Positions 24,509 to 33,517 are shown, counted from the first letter of the stretch. The stretch: DNA of 39,703 nt from Prevotella sp. (GCA_022511075.1 JAFLSE010000010.1:48555-88257); one strand, 5' to 3'. Numbers and translations are program-made. The notes: generated from the sequence alone by a model not told the origin.

Positions 24509-26529
24509 TACTTATTGTAATTGTCAAGTCCTTGCTGCAAGAACTTTATATATTCAGGAATATCCTCATTGTATGAACGTGTAACATTCAACGGCATACC
24601 GGCATTGTCGAGAAGCACGTAGCATGGTTGTGTGTTCTCCCCTACTTTCGTGCGCTGCAAGTAACTCCAGCGGTCGCCCATGGTGCGTAGCGTGCGTTTC
24701 TGTCCGTTCTCCTCAACCTCTATCGGCTCTTTCAATGGAGTCTTATCGTCAACATACAGTGATATGAGCACATATTTGTCGTTCAAAATATCAGCCACCT
24801 GTGCATCAGTCCATACGGCAGCCTCCATCTTACGGCAGTTGACACAGCCAAAGCCGGTAAAGTCAATCATCACAGGCTTACCCATCTGTGCAGCGGCAGC
24901 CATACCTTCGTCATAGTCGGTGAACTTAGCTTCAACAGCCGTTTTCTGCAAGTTAAAGTCTTGGGTATTCATTGGAGGTGCAAAAGCACTTATTGCCTTC
25001 AATGGAGCACCCCACAATCCAGGAACCATATACACTGTGAATGCAAGCGAAATCATTCCGAGGAAGAACTGCGGCACGTTTGTACGATGTTCTGCATCAT
25101 CGTGTGGGAACTTGAGCCAACCCAAAAGATACACACCTAACAAGCCAAATATAACAATCCACAATGATATGAATACCTCGCGGTCGAGAATATGCCAACC
25201 GTATGCCAAGTCAGCCACAGAAAGGAACTTCAGGGCAAACGCAAGTTCGATGAAACCAAGCGTCACCTTTATAACGTTCATCCAGCCTCCAGACTTTGGT
25301 GCAGACTTAAGCAATGACGGGAACATGGCAAACAACGTAAAAGGAATGGCAAGGGCGATGGCAAAGCCAAGCATTCCTATGGTAGGAGCAACAATACTGC
25401 CCTGCGTACTTACTGCCACCAAAAGGAAACCGATAATAGGACCTGTGCAAGAGAAACTCACAAGAGTGAGCGTGAACGCCATAAGGAATATACTTATAAT
25501 GCCGCTCGTGCTGTCAGACTTTGCGTCAATCTTGTTGCTCCACGACGATGGGAGTGTTATTTCAAATGCACCGAAGAACGATGCAGCAAATACCACAAGC
25601 AACAAGCAGAAAAGTATATTAAATATAGCATTGGTGCTTAACGCATTGAGAGCCGACGCACCGAAAAGCAGTGTTACGAGCAATCCCAACAATACATAAA
25701 TCACTACAATTGAAATACCGTATGTCGTTGCCTCGCGTATGGCTTTTGAACGGTCTTTGTTACGTTTCAGGAAGAAACTTACGGTCATAGGAATAATGGG
25801 CCATACGCACGGTGTAAGCAATGCAAGGAAACCACCAGCAAAACCTGCAATAAAGATATAAAGCAACGAGTCGTTGCCCTTTGCACCACCTTCGTCGTAT
25901 GCCTTCAATTCCGAGATTACAGGCTTCCACAAATCACCGTTGTCAGCCACTGCCGCAGCAACAACCGCAGTAGTGTCAGCAACCTCTTCCTCTACCCCAG
26001 CCTCTTCTTCTTTCACTTCCTCTTTAGTTTCTATAGCCTCTTTAGCCTCCGTAGCATCAGCGGTCTCAACGGCTGGCGACTTTCCAGACTGCTTGAACGC
26101 TACCTCCGACGGCGGTATACAAGCCTCGTCGTTACAAGCGCCATACTCCAAATAGCAGTCGATACTATAATCGGGTTTAGTGAACTTTATTTTCTGAACG
26201 AACGTTACATTATGCTCAAAGAAACGCAGCGTCATACCAAACATCTGGTCAAAACTTTTAATCTCCTTGCCACGTGATACAAGTTTGCCCACAGTCTGTA
26301 CACCGTCCATTTTTACAGCATTGAACGATGCACTTATTGGTCCATTGTCACCAAGGTCGGTACTATACACGTGCCATCCTTCGTCAATGGTCATTGTGAA
26401 AACAATCTCTGCCTCACCGCCTTTAAGCATTTTCAACGATGAAGAACCGTGCACAGGGTCTGACATCTGCGCATTGACAGCAACCAAGGCTGTCAGTAAT
26501 GTAATAATGGTAAAACAAAATCGTTTCAT
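24508..26529 (-). CDS. dsbD: Thiol:disulfide interchange protein DsbD
   Basis: This 673-residue protein carries electrons from cytoplasmic thioredoxin to periplasmic thiol proteins. Order: signal peptide (1 to about 20), a periplasmic DsbD-alpha domain to about 145 with C132 and C137 (YGACNDEACIPP), and an acidic Ala/Glu linker of about 50 residues. Next is an eight-helix membrane domain beginning AGFAGGFLALLTPCVWPIIPM, with the second cysteine in SFSCTGPIIG. A C-terminal thioredoxin domain carries C562-C565 (GCVNCRKME). The ATG at 26529 is preferred to a TTG two codons earlier. The gene is ten bases after exoA. Confidence 0.96.
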   Translation of the reverse strand: MKRFCFTIITLLTALVAVNAQMSDPVHGSSSLKMLKGGEAEIVFTMTIDEGWHVYSTDLGDNGPISASFNAVKMDGVQTVGKLVSRGKEIKSFDQMFGMTLRFFEHNVTFVQKIKFTKPDYSIDCYLEYGACNDEACIPPSEVAFKQSGKSPAVETADATEAKEAIETKEEVKEEEAGVEEEVADTTAVVAAAVADNGDLWKPVISELKAYDEGGAKGNDSLLYIFIAGFAGGFLALLTPCVWPIIPMTVSFFLKRNKDRSKAIREATTYGISIVVIYVLLGLLVTLLFGASALNALSTNAIFNILFCLLLVVFAASFFGAFEITLPSSWSNKIDAKSDSTSGIISIFLMAFTLTLVSFSCTGPIIGFLLVAVSTQGSIVAPTIGMLGFAIALAIPFTLFAMFPSLLKSAPKSGGWMNVIKVTLGFIELAFALKFLSVADLAYGWHILDREVFISLWIVIFGLLGVYLLGWLKFPHDDAEHRTNVPQFFLGMISLAFTVYMVPGLWGAPLKAISAFAPPMNTQDFNLQKTAVEAKFTDYDEGMAAAAQMGKPVMIDFTGFGCVNCRKMEAAVWTDAQVADILNDKYVLISLYVDDKTPLKEPIEVEENGQKRTLRTMGDRWSYLQRTKVGENTQPCYVLLDNAGMPLNVTRSYNEDIPEYIKFLQQGLDNYNK

Positions 26530-26539
26530 TATCAAATCT

Positions 26540-27286
26540 TTATATTACAATCTCCACCGGGCAATGGTCGCTGCCCAATACCTCTGAATGTATCTCCGTA
26601 GACACAATCCTGTCTGCCAATCTCTTGCTTGTTACAAAATAGTCTATACGCCACCCTACGTTCTTTTCACGGGCATGGAAACGATAACTCCACCACGAAT
26701 ACTTCACTTCCTCTGGGTGCTGGAAACGCCAAGAGTCAATAAATCCTCTTGACAATAAAGTAGAGAACTTTTCGCGTTCCTCGTCAGTAAAACCAGCATT
26801 GCGGCGGTTAGTCTTAGGATTCTTCAAGTCAATCTCTTCATGCGCCACGTTCATATCGCCGCACACTATCACAGGCTTCTTTTCGTCAAGTGAGCAGAGA
26901 TAGTCAGTAAAGTCATCCTCCCATTTCATACGATAGTCCAATCGTTTCAGCCCGTCCTGCGAATTTGGAGTATATACGGTAACAAGATAGAAATCTTCCA
27001 TCTCCAACGTTATCACACGCCCTTCGTGGTCATGTTCGTCAATACCCATACCGTATGTTACCGACAGCGGTTCGTGCTTCGTGAATATCGCCGTACCCGA
27101 ATAGCCTTTCTTATCGGCATAGTTCCAATATGACTTATACCCTGGAAACTCTATGTCGAGTTGCCCTTGCTGCATCTTTGTCTCTTGCAGACAAAAAAAA
27201 TCCGCGTCTGTTTGGGCAAAATATTCATTGAATCCTTTACCCACACAGGCGCGAAGTCCGTTTACATTCCAAGAAATAAAACGCAT
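26540..27286 (-). CDS. exoA: Exodeoxyribonuclease III / AP endonuclease
   Basis: A 248-residue Mg-dependent nuclease of the EEP family that cuts at abasic sites and removes 3' blocks in base excision repair. Conserved residues are N7 and N9 region (FISWNVNGLRA), E35 (LQETKM), the tyrosine block VTVYTPNSQ, D and N in CGDMNVAHEEIDL, the WRIDYF strand, and the terminal GSDHCPVEI. Length is normal for the ExoA/Xth group. It lies between ribH (36 bases upstream) and dsbD in one gene run. Confidence 0.97.
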   Translation of the reverse strand: MRFISWNVNGLRACVGKGFNEYFAQTDADFFCLQETKMQQGQLDIEFPGYKSYWNYADKKGYSGTAIFTKHEPLSVTYGMGIDEHDHEGRVITLEMEDFYLVTVYTPNSQDGLKRLDYRMKWEDDFTDYLCSLDEKKPVIVCGDMNVAHEEIDLKNPKTNRRNAGFTDEEREKFSTLLSRGFIDSWRFQHPEEVKYSWWSYRFHAREKNVGWRIDYFVTSKRLADRIVSTEIHSEVLGSDHCPVEIVI

Positions 27287-27322
27287 TTCCCTTATACCTT
27301 ATTTATATATAATATCATTCCG

Positions 27323-27799
27323 TTAGTACTTTGCCATTTTTATTGCGTCAATGGCACATTCATCACCTTTGTTGCCAAGTTTTCCGCCACAGCGTTCAAG
27401 TGCCTGCTCCATATTCTCGCACGTCAGCAATCCGTATATCACAGGGATATTGCTCGTAAGGTTTAACTGCGCTATTCCGTATGTTACTCCCTGACATATA
27501 TAGTCGAAATGCGGAGTGTCTCCCCTGATGACGCAACCGAGCACTATCACAGCGTCATAAATGTCGTTGAGCGTCATCTGGTGTGCACCGTATATCAGTT
27601 CAAAACTGCCTGGCACGGTTTTCACACGGATATTCTCAGGCAGTGCACCGTGGCGTTTCAGTGTTGACACAGCCCCTTCGAGCAGTGCGCCTGTCACCTC
27701 GTGGTTCCATTCGGACACCACAATGGCAAAGTTCATATTACTTGCGTCGGGTATCGACTCGAAGTCGTATTCCGACAAGTTGTGCATAGAGGTTGCCAT
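27323..27799 (-). CDS. ribH: 6,7-dimethyl-8-ribityllumazine synthase
   Basis: This 158-residue enzyme makes lumazine from the ribityl-pyrimidine and dihydroxybutanone phosphate, the penultimate step of riboflavin synthesis; it normally forms large hollow shells. Motifs: [13 protein letters not shown], the phosphate loop TVPGSFEL, and catalytic H97 in [10 protein letters not shown]. The N-terminal 22 residues before NFAIVV are longer than in short homologues. Its first base overlaps the stop of the TPR gene. No other rib gene is near, and no FMN riboswitch is visible upstream. Confidence 0.97.
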   Translation of the reverse strand: MATSMHNLSEYDFESIPDASNMNFAIVVSEWNHEVTGALLEGAVSTLKRHGALPENIRVKTVPGSFELIYGAHQMTLNDIYDAVIVLGCVIRGDTPHFDYICQGVTYGIAQLNLTSNIPVIYGLLTCENMEQALERCGGKLGNKGDECAIDAIKMAKY

Positions 27800-28473
27800 T
27801 ACTTCGTAACGCGCTCAATATACTTGTCGATGGTCTGATATGCCATAGAGTTGAAATACTTTTCCTTCACCTCTTTGTAGCACTTCAAAGCCTCGTCTGC
27901 CTTGCCCTGGCTTTCGAGAATCTCGCCAGCCTGAATGAGGAATGTAGGCGACAGCGAATTGTTGTCTGCCTTTGCAGCAGCACTTTTCAGGCAGCTTACT
28001 GCCTTGTCAAGTTGCTTCAAGTGTGCGTATGCGTTGCCGAGGGCAGCCTCTGCAGCAGGACTAATCATAGCGTCATTCTGCTTGCTGAACTTCTCAAGAT
28101 AGTTGACAGCCTCCTGCCATTTCTCTGTCTGTGCATAGCATAAACCGGCATATAAGTTTGCAAGGTTACCTGCATCAGTAGAGCTGTACTCGCTTGCCAC
28201 AGCCTCGAAACCTGGGAAATCCTTCTTGTCGCCCTTGAGAGCCTTCTCGAAATCTCCGTTGTTGAAATACTCCTGACCCTTTGCCAAGATTGTGCTTGCC
28301 TTGTCCTCACGTGGAGCGGAGATGTAGTTCTTGTAGACAATAACTCCTGCGATAATTAACACTACAGCCGCTACACAGCCGATGATTGCCTTCTTGTTTT
28401 TCAAGAAAAATGATTCTTGAATGTTGAGTGTCTCCTCTGTCTGAGCACTCTGGTTAACGTTTTGTTTTGCCAT
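27799..28473 (-). CDS. Membrane-anchored TPR protein (YfgM-like)
   Basis: The 224-residue protein has a cytoplasmic N-terminus of about 25 residues and a single membrane helix, [20 protein letters not shown] (29-48). A helical domain of tetratricopeptide repeats follows; motifs such as [33 protein letters not shown] and [12 protein letters not shown] are typical. This layout resembles YfgM, which works with periplasmic chaperones near the Sec translocon; in Bacteroidetes the family is annotated only as TPR. The role is not known. It is the first gene of a five-gene minus-strand run and overlaps ribH by one base. Confidence 0.9.
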   Translation of the reverse strand: MAKQNVNQSAQTEETLNIQESFFLKNKKAIIGCVAAVVLIIAGVIVYKNYISAPREDKASTILAKGQEYFNNGDFEKALKGDKKDFPGFEAVASEYSSTDAGNLANLYAGLCYAQTEKWQEAVNYLEKFSKQNDAMISPAAEAALGNAYAHLKQLDKAVSCLKSAAAKADNNSLSPTFLIQAGEILESQGKADEALKCYKEVKEKYFNSMAYQTIDKYIERVTK

Positions 28474-28560
28474 TATTTTTTGTTTTTATTTTTATTCCTA
28501 TACTTATTTACACACCACTACAGCATGAGCATTATAATATACTCACCATAAAATGCTGTG

Positions 28561-28591
28561 CAAAATTACAAAAAAATATTCACACCATCAA
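28561..28591 (-). promoter_or_regulatory. Promoter of the TPR-ribH-exoA-dsbD run
   Basis: On the minus strand TTG (28591-28589), a 20-base spacer and TAATTTTG (28568-28561). The start would be near 28554, giving an 80-nt A/T-rich leader to the start codon at 28473. Part of the leader could pair (CAGCAT 28521-28526 with ATGCTG 28553-28558), but the right arm sits at the predicted start. Confidence 0.68.
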
Positions 28592-28657
28592 GAAAAACCT
28601 TTTCTTTTTTTGTTTTTTAGCAGAAAACTGATCTTTTTGAAAAAAGTACATTAAAAA

Positions 28658-28689
28658 TTTGGTGGTTAAAAAAAATAATTGTACCTTTG
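28658..28689 (+). promoter_or_regulatory. Promoter of the tRNA operon
   Basis: TTTG (28658-28661), a 20-base spacer and a perfect TACCTTTG (28682-28689), 48 bases before tRNA-Ser. The remaining part of the intergenic stretch 28474-28737 is A/T-rich with nothing else recognised. Confidence 0.78.
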
Positions 28690-28737
28690 CACCGCGTTTG
28701 AGAGAAAGCGCACGAACAGATGCTAAATCTGGGGATT

Positions 28738-28828
28738 GGAAGTTTGGGTGAGTGGCTGAAACCACCAGTTTGCTAAACTGACGTACGGGTTTACCGTACC
28801 GGGGGTTCGAATCCCCCAGCTTCCGCCA
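28738..28828 (+). tRNA. tRNA-Ser (anticodon GCU)
   Basis: Acceptor arms GGAAGTT and AGCTTCC pair with one G-T. The anticodon loop is TTGCTAA, giving GCU, which reads AGC and AGU. A long variable arm (GTACGG and CCGTAC around GTTTA) marks the serine class. The T arm is GGGGG-TTCGAAT-CCCCC, and CCA is encoded at 28826-28828. Confidence 0.95.
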
Positions 28829-28859
28829 CACGTTTCACTATGAAGCAACTTTTTCGGAT

Positions 28860-28934
28860 GGTGGATTCATCTAATGGTTAGGATACAAGATTCTCAATCT
28901 TGGCATAGGGGTTCGATTCCCCTATCCACTACCA
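28860..28934 (+). tRNA. tRNA-Glu (anticodon CUC), copy 1
   Basis: Acceptor GGTGGAT pairs with ATCCACT. The anticodon stem CAAGA/TCTTG holds the loop TTCTCAA, giving CUC, which reads GAG only. The T arm is AGGGG-TTCGATT-CCCCT. Discriminator A is followed by an encoded CCA (28932-28934). Confidence 0.94.
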
Positions 28935-28983
28935 AAGCACAAAAATGCAAAATGTTACTGAATAGCGAACGTTAAAACACAAT

Positions 28984-29055
28984 GGTGGATTCATCTAATG
29001 GTTAGGATACAAGATTCTCAATCTTGGCATAGGGGTTCGATTCCCCTATCCACTA
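28984..29055 (+). tRNA. tRNA-Glu (anticodon CUC), copy 2
   Basis: The 72-base body is identical to copy 1, 124 bases upstream. The discriminator A is followed by CAT instead of CCA, so CCA must be added after transcription. It is the last gene of the tRNA operon; a strong terminator starts 14 bases further on. Confidence 0.94.
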
Positions 29056-29068
29056 CATAGACGAAATA

Positions 29069-29094
29069 GGAGATGTGAAAGCATCTCTTTTTTT
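29069..29094 (+). terminator. Terminator of the tRNA operon
   Basis: Perfect 6-bp stem GAGATG (29070-29075) and CATCTC (29082-29087), a 6-base loop TGAAAG, and a run of seven T directly after the stem. This is a textbook intrinsic terminator. Confidence 0.88.
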
Positions 29095-29142
29095 GTACAA
29101 CAAACGCAATGAAACAGCACTAAAAGACAAACAGAACTATAA

Positions 29143-30111
29143 ATGGAAACGAAACAGCCGATAGTAACGTTCATAATACCTTTCTACAATCTGCCGTTGA
29201 GGCTGCTGAAGGAATGTCTTGACAGCATTCTCATACTGTCGCTGCGGCGCAACGAACGTGAGATTATTGTGGTGGACGACGGCAGCGACTACAGTCCGAT
29301 AAACGAATTGCAGGAATATGCCGACGATATAATATATATAAGGAAAAAGAACGGCGGATTGAGCGATGCACGTAACATGGGACTGCATATTGCCACGGGA
29401 AGGTTCGTGCAGCTTGTGGATGCAGATGACTGTCTGATACCTTCCACGTATGAACAATGTCTTGACGTGGTGAGGTTTAAGCAGCCTGATATGGTGATGT
29501 TTGACTTAACGCGCAATCCTGATGAGGAACAGGATATTATTCCACCTGAAGCCCCCGTGTCGGGAACGGAGTATATGCTGAAAAACAACATCAAGGGCAG
29601 TGCCTGTGGTTGTATATTCAGGAAGGCGGTGCTTATGAACCTGCGTTTCACAACTGGCATTTTGCACGAAGACGAAGAGTTTATGCCACAACTTATCATA
29701 AGGTGTGAGAAAGTGTACAAAATGCAGTGTAAGGCATATTTCTACAGGGAACGCGAAGACTCGATTGTGCATAAGAAAGATGAGCGATGGAAACATAGGA
29801 GAGTAAACGACCTGCACACTGTGATATTGAGGCTCAATGCTATTGCCGACACGCTGCCGACAGCCGACAGACAGGCGATGCAAAGGCGTGTGGCACAGTT
29901 GACGATGGACTATATCTATAACACGATTGTATTGTTGCGCAACCGCAGCGAGCTTGACAAACGTTTGGAGCAGCTGCGAAAGGAAGGATTGTTCCCACTG
30001 CCGGATAAGAAATATACGCGAAAGTATCAGTGGTTCAGAAAACTGACCAATAGCAAGATGGGGCTTGGCATACTATCATACACCTTGCCGCTGCTGAAAA
30101 AGGAAGGGTAG
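29143..30111 (+). CDS. Glycosyltransferase family 2 (first of three)
   Basis: The 322-residue GT-A enzyme transfers a sugar from a nucleotide donor to a surface glycan or lipid-linked acceptor. It shows TFIIPFYNLPLRLLKECLDS, the donor loop EIIVVDDGSDYS, NGGLSDARNMGL, and the DxD motif in LVDADDCLIPS near residue 100. The catalytic-base region FTTGILHEDEEFMPQ is also present. The C-terminal 90 residues are helical and basic, typical of capsule or O-antigen GT2 proteins. No promoter was found in the 48-base gap after the tRNA terminator. The next GT2 starts eight bases after the stop. Confidence 0.9.
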   Translation: METKQPIVTFIIPFYNLPLRLLKECLDSILILSLRRNEREIIVVDDGSDYSPINELQEYADDIIYIRKKNGGLSDARNMGLHIATGRFVQLVDADDCLIPSTYEQCLDVVRFKQPDMVMFDLTRNPDEEQDIIPPEAPVSGTEYMLKNNIKGSACGCIFRKAVLMNLRFTTGILHEDEEFMPQLIIRCEKVYKMQCKAYFYREREDSIVHKKDERWKHRRVNDLHTVILRLNAIADTLPTADRQAMQRRVAQLTMDYIYNTIVLLRNRSELDKRLEQLRKEGLFPLPDKKYTRKYQWFRKLTNSKMGLGILSYTLPLLKKEG

Positions 30112-30119
30112 GAGCGATT

Positions 30120-31034
30120 ATGAGCAGTCCTTTGCTTACTATAATAGTGCCTGTGTACAAGGTTGAGACGACGCTGGAACGCTGCATAGAAAGTGTTACG
30201 AGTCAGTCGTTCGGCGACTGGCAGATGATACTTGTTGACGACGGAAGTCCGGACACTTGTCCTGCCATTTGTGACAGGTGGGCGGAAAAGGACGCACGCA
30301 TAACCGTGATACACAAGGAAAACGGCGGATTGAGCGATGCACGCAATGCAGGGCTTGACAGGGCAACGGGCAGATACATAACGTTTCTTGACAGCGATGA
30401 CTATTTGGAACGTGATGTATTGGCACCATTGATAAAGATGATGCGTAGCGAATACAATATTCTTGAATATTCGTTGATAAAGAATGCCGGTACAGGCAAC
30501 GAAAAAACTATTTCGTTCAGCAATCGCACATACACCGATATGAACGACTATTGGCTGAAGGGACAAGCCTATATGCATACCTATGCCTGGAACAAGATTT
30601 ACGGCAGGAGTTTGTTTGAAAGCGTCAGGTTTCCAAAAGGAAAGGTGTTTGAGGATGTGTGGACATTGCCAAGACTATTGGAAAAGGCGAAATGTGTTGC
30701 TACGACTGACATCGTGGGTTATCGCTACTGCGCCAATCCTGAAGGCATAACGGCAAAGGCTGGCGGAGAGGAATTGAAACAGCTTTTGGAGGCTCACCTG
30801 CAAAACGAAAGGTGGCTGAAGGACGAGACATATTATATGCACGTGCTCAATATACAAATGGACGTTTGCGAACTGACGGGCGAAAAGCCACGGTTGCCGT
30901 TCATGAAAGTGCATTGTACAAATGATATGAGCCATAAGATGAAGCTGAAAACGATTGCACTCAATATGTTAGGGATAGAAAGAATGTGCAAGACCAATGC
31001 TATGTTACACAAGATATTGCGAATGGGAAAATGA
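30120..31034 (+). CDS. Glycosyltransferase family 2 (second of three)
   Basis: A 304-residue GT-A enzyme related to its neighbour: TIIVPVYKVETTLERCIESV, ILVDDGSPDTCPAICDRW, NGGLSDARNAGLDRATG and DxD in FLDSDDYLERD. The acceptor-side block KGKVFEDVWTLPRLLEKA corresponds to the EDE motif of the family. The shared NGGLSDARN segment shows both genes come from one subfamily, possibly by duplication, although the C-terminal halves differ. The last four bases overlap the start of the third transferase gene. Confidence 0.91.
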   Translation: MSSPLLTIIVPVYKVETTLERCIESVTSQSFGDWQMILVDDGSPDTCPAICDRWAEKDARITVIHKENGGLSDARNAGLDRATGRYITFLDSDDYLERDVLAPLIKMMRSEYNILEYSLIKNAGTGNEKTISFSNRTYTDMNDYWLKGQAYMHTYAWNKIYGRSLFESVRFPKGKVFEDVWTLPRLLEKAKCVATTDIVGYRYCANPEGITAKAGGEELKQLLEAHLQNERWLKDETYYMHVLNIQMDVCELTGEKPRLPFMKVHCTNDMSHKMKLKTIALNMLGIERMCKTNAMLHKILRMGK

Positions 31035-32125
31035 AAATATTGCTGCTTGGAGAATATAGCAACGTACATGCTACGCTTGCCGAAGGATTAAGGATGTCAG
31101 GGTATGACGTGACCGTGGCAAGCAACGGTGATTTTTGGAAAAACTATCCGCGCGACATCGACCTTGCAAGGAAAACGGGGAAACTTGGCGGCATTTGCTT
31201 GTTGTTGAAGGTATACAGGTGTCTTGCAAAATTCAGGGGATATGACGTTGTGCAACTAATAAATCCAATGTTTCTTGAACTCAAGGCAGAAAGGTTGTTT
31301 TCTATATATAAATATTTGCGCAAGCACAATAGGCGCGTGTTTCTCGGAGCATACGGAATGGACTATTATTGGGTGAGTTGTTGCAGCTGTGTGGATAGTC
31401 CTCTGAGATACAGCGATTTCAATATTGGCAGGGAAATACGCGAAAACAAAGATGCTCAAAAAGAACGTCAGGACTGGCTTGGTACGGCAAAAGAGCGACT
31501 TAACAAAATGATAGCCAACGACTGCGACGGCATCGTAGCCGGACTATATGAATATTATGCCTGCTATGCTCCTTTATTTCCGAAAAAGACTCGTTTCATA
31601 CCATTCCCGATAACACTTCCCGATGTTAAAAAGAAAGCGGAGATTGGTGATAAGGTTGTGATGTTTATCGGCATAAACAAGGATCGCAGCGAATACAAGG
31701 GTACGGACATAATGCTGAAGGCAGCGCAGCATATAGCGGAGAAATATCCGCACGTGGTGGAACTGCGAGTGGCAGAGTCAGTGCCTTTTGCACAGTATCA
31801 GGAAATGCTCAATGGCAGCGACGTTATCCTTGACCAGTTATATAGTTACACCCCTGCCATGAATGCCCTTATGGCAATGTCGAAAGGCATCGTTGTGGTT
31901 GGCGGCGGAGAAGAGGAAAACTATGAGATATTGGGTGAAAAAGAACTGCGCCCGATAATAAACGTGCTGCCTACATATGAAAGTGTGGTTGAACATCTGG
32001 AATGGCTTGTAACCCACAAGGAGCAGATTCCGAGACTGAAAGAAGAAAGCGTGGAATACATAAAACGCCACCACGAATACATCGCAGTGGCGCAAAGGTA
32101 TATTGATTTTTGGAACTGCAAATAG
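31031..32125 (+). CDS. GT-B glycosyltransferase-like protein
   Basis: The 364-residue protein begins with a GT-B Rossmann strand, MKILLLGEYSNVHATLAEGL, followed by GYDVTVASNGDFW. The second half has VVMFIGINKDRSEYKGTDIML, VAESVPFAQYQEML, and the donor-site-like SDVILDQLYSYTPAMNALMAMSKGIVV followed by GGGEEENYE. This resembles family 4 enzymes in which the nucleotide sugar is held by the second domain. ATG at 31031 is chosen (ATGA overlap with the previous gene); the frame opens 15 codons earlier inside it. The acceptor is unknown. With the two GT2 genes it forms a small glycan-building operon lacking export or polymerase genes. Confidence 0.88.
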   Translation: MKILLLGEYSNVHATLAEGLRMSGYDVTVASNGDFWKNYPRDIDLARKTGKLGGICLLLKVYRCLAKFRGYDVVQLINPMFLELKAERLFSIYKYLRKHNRRVFLGAYGMDYYWVSCCSCVDSPLRYSDFNIGREIRENKDAQKERQDWLGTAKERLNKMIANDCDGIVAGLYEYYACYAPLFPKKTRFIPFPITLPDVKKKAEIGDKVVMFIGINKDRSEYKGTDIMLKAAQHIAEKYPHVVELRVAESVPFAQYQEMLNGSDVILDQLYSYTPAMNALMAMSKGIVVVGGGEEENYEILGEKELRPIINVLPTYESVVEHLEWLVTHKEQIPRLKEESVEYIKRHHEYIAVAQRYIDFWNCK

Positions 32126-32134
32126 CCGTTGTCT

Positions 32135-33517
32135 CTATTTCAATGTGTAAATCAGCGTGTGCACATCGCCGAACAGCGGCTTCAGCATATTTGTTACCAC
32201 CGATAACTCCTGCTTTTGCCTTGTAACGCTGTCAAGGTTTATCACGGCGCACATTCGTTTGCCTTTCATTGCACTTGTTATATCCGCAGCCATGCCATGC
32301 TTTTGCAATTCTGCTATGTCTGCAGCCGACTTAATATCGGGATTGCTCGAGATGTACATCGTGTTTGCATCCGACATTCCGAAGGCGGCGTTTACAGAAG
32401 AACCTGACATAGTAAATTGATGCGAGTCGGCTGCCCCGACATTGTTTATGGTTGTTCCTGCAGGACAAGACTTTTTCCAATATGCCACATCATCAAGCCA
32501 GTCGTTTTTTGTTGTCGTTGCAACGAGTGTTATTGCAGTGCGTTCTGCCTGTGCTTCTGAAGCAGCGACGATGATGTCGCCGTCAACCGATGCAATCATC
32601 TTGTCTATGTCTATCGCGGTGTTTATGCCCAACAACATTGTGCGCAATGCTTCGTTTGTGCGTAGCAGTTTCAGGTAGTCTGCCCCAACAACGTTGGCTG
32701 CCATTGCAAACTGCGCGGTAGCAGGTATCTTGTCAAGATGCGTACCTTTTATTGGACGGTAGCTTGCGCTTGCCTGCCGCAATGCCTCGTCTACGGAACT
32801 GTTAAACGAGAAAACGTCGCCCACAACTTGCAGCATGCCGTTGTCTATGTTCATTTCCGCAGATATAAGCACCTCGCTTGCATCTGTTCCCTTGGGAGCA
32901 CCGAGGGTGAATGGGGCAACAAACTTGTCGGGCAACGCGCTCGAACGTGCCACCAGTGTTACAGAGCCTTCAAGTTGATTGATGCGCTCGAAAATCTTCG
33001 ACTGCATAATGCCCTCACCGTCTTCGGCATCGAGATATTTTGCCATCTGCACTTGCTTGCGTGATGTTTCTCCGCCAACAACGGGTCCCATAATCATAAG
33101 CGTGCTGCCGTTATATGATGCAAGGAAAGCATCTTTTATCAAGTAAAAGTCGTAACCACGCTTTTCTCCCAACGACTTGCAAACCTTCTTGTCCGTAAGT
33201 CCGCTGAACCAGTCTTTAAGATTGGACTTGCTGCCCACTTTGGCAACCACTCCAAACTCGCCGTCAGCAGTTTCAAAGCCATAGAGTTTTTCAGTAACGT
33301 CTATGCCGCAAGTGCTGATATCATCAATCATCAAAAGGTCTTTGAGTGCCGATTGCCTGCTTTCATCGGCAAAGTTCATATCCTTTCCGAGCGATATTAG
33401 GTCGATGGTCATAAGTGCCTGACAGCCAGCAGGAATGCTGCTGCGATAGTCCTTCGAACACGACACCGACAACAATGCCGTTGCCAATGTCAAAAATAAA
33501 ATCTTGAGTCTTGCCAT
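32135..33517 (-). CDS. DUF4836-like lipoprotein
   Basis: The 460-residue protein has a lipoprotein signal: hydrophobic start and lipobox LLSVSC with the lipidated cysteine at residue 20, followed by SKDY. It should be anchored in the inner or outer membrane facing the periplasm. The start of the mature part, YRSSIPAGCQALMTIDL, matches what I remember for the Bacteroidetes DUF4836 family. The remainder has alternating strands and helices with no known catalytic motif. Function unknown. It follows the acidic unknown gene by 27 bases and converges on the GT-B gene with only nine bases between the stops. Confidence 0.82.
   Translation of the reverse strand: MARLKILFLTLATALLSVSCSKDYRSSIPAGCQALMTIDLISLGKDMNFADESRQSALKDLLMIDDISTCGIDVTEKLYGFETADGEFGVVAKVGSKSNLKDWFSGLTDKKVCKSLGEKRGYDFYLIKDAFLASYNGSTLMIMGPVVGGETSRKQVQMAKYLDAEDGEGIMQSKIFERINQLEGSVTLVARSSALPDKFVAPFTLGAPKGTDASEVLISAEMNIDNGMLQVVGDVFSFNSSVDEALRQASASYRPIKGTHLDKIPATAQFAMAANVVGADYLKLLRTNEALRTMLLGINTAIDIDKMIASVDGDIIVAASEAQAERTAITLVATTTKNDWLDDVAYWKKSCPAGTTINNVGAADSHQFTMSGSSVNAAFGMSDANTMYISSNPDIKSAADIAELQKHGMAADITSAMKGKRMCAVINLDSVTRQKQELSVVTNMLKPLFGDVHTLIYTLK

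Noticed and set aside
27800..28553. FMN riboswitch for ribH
   Set aside because: ribH is second in its transcript behind the TPR gene, and the 80-nt leader lacks any conserved FMN-element block.
28580..28831. Minus-strand open frame of 83 codons with a GDSNPRYGK-type start
   Set aside because: This is the reverse complement of tRNA-Ser, a well-known false protein produced from tRNA T arms; the rest is promoter sequence.
28860..29055. Direct repeat unit of about 72 bases repeated once, considered as a CRISPR or attachment-site repeat
   Set aside because: Both copies fold as complete tRNA-Glu genes; no integrase, cas gene or further repeat is nearby.
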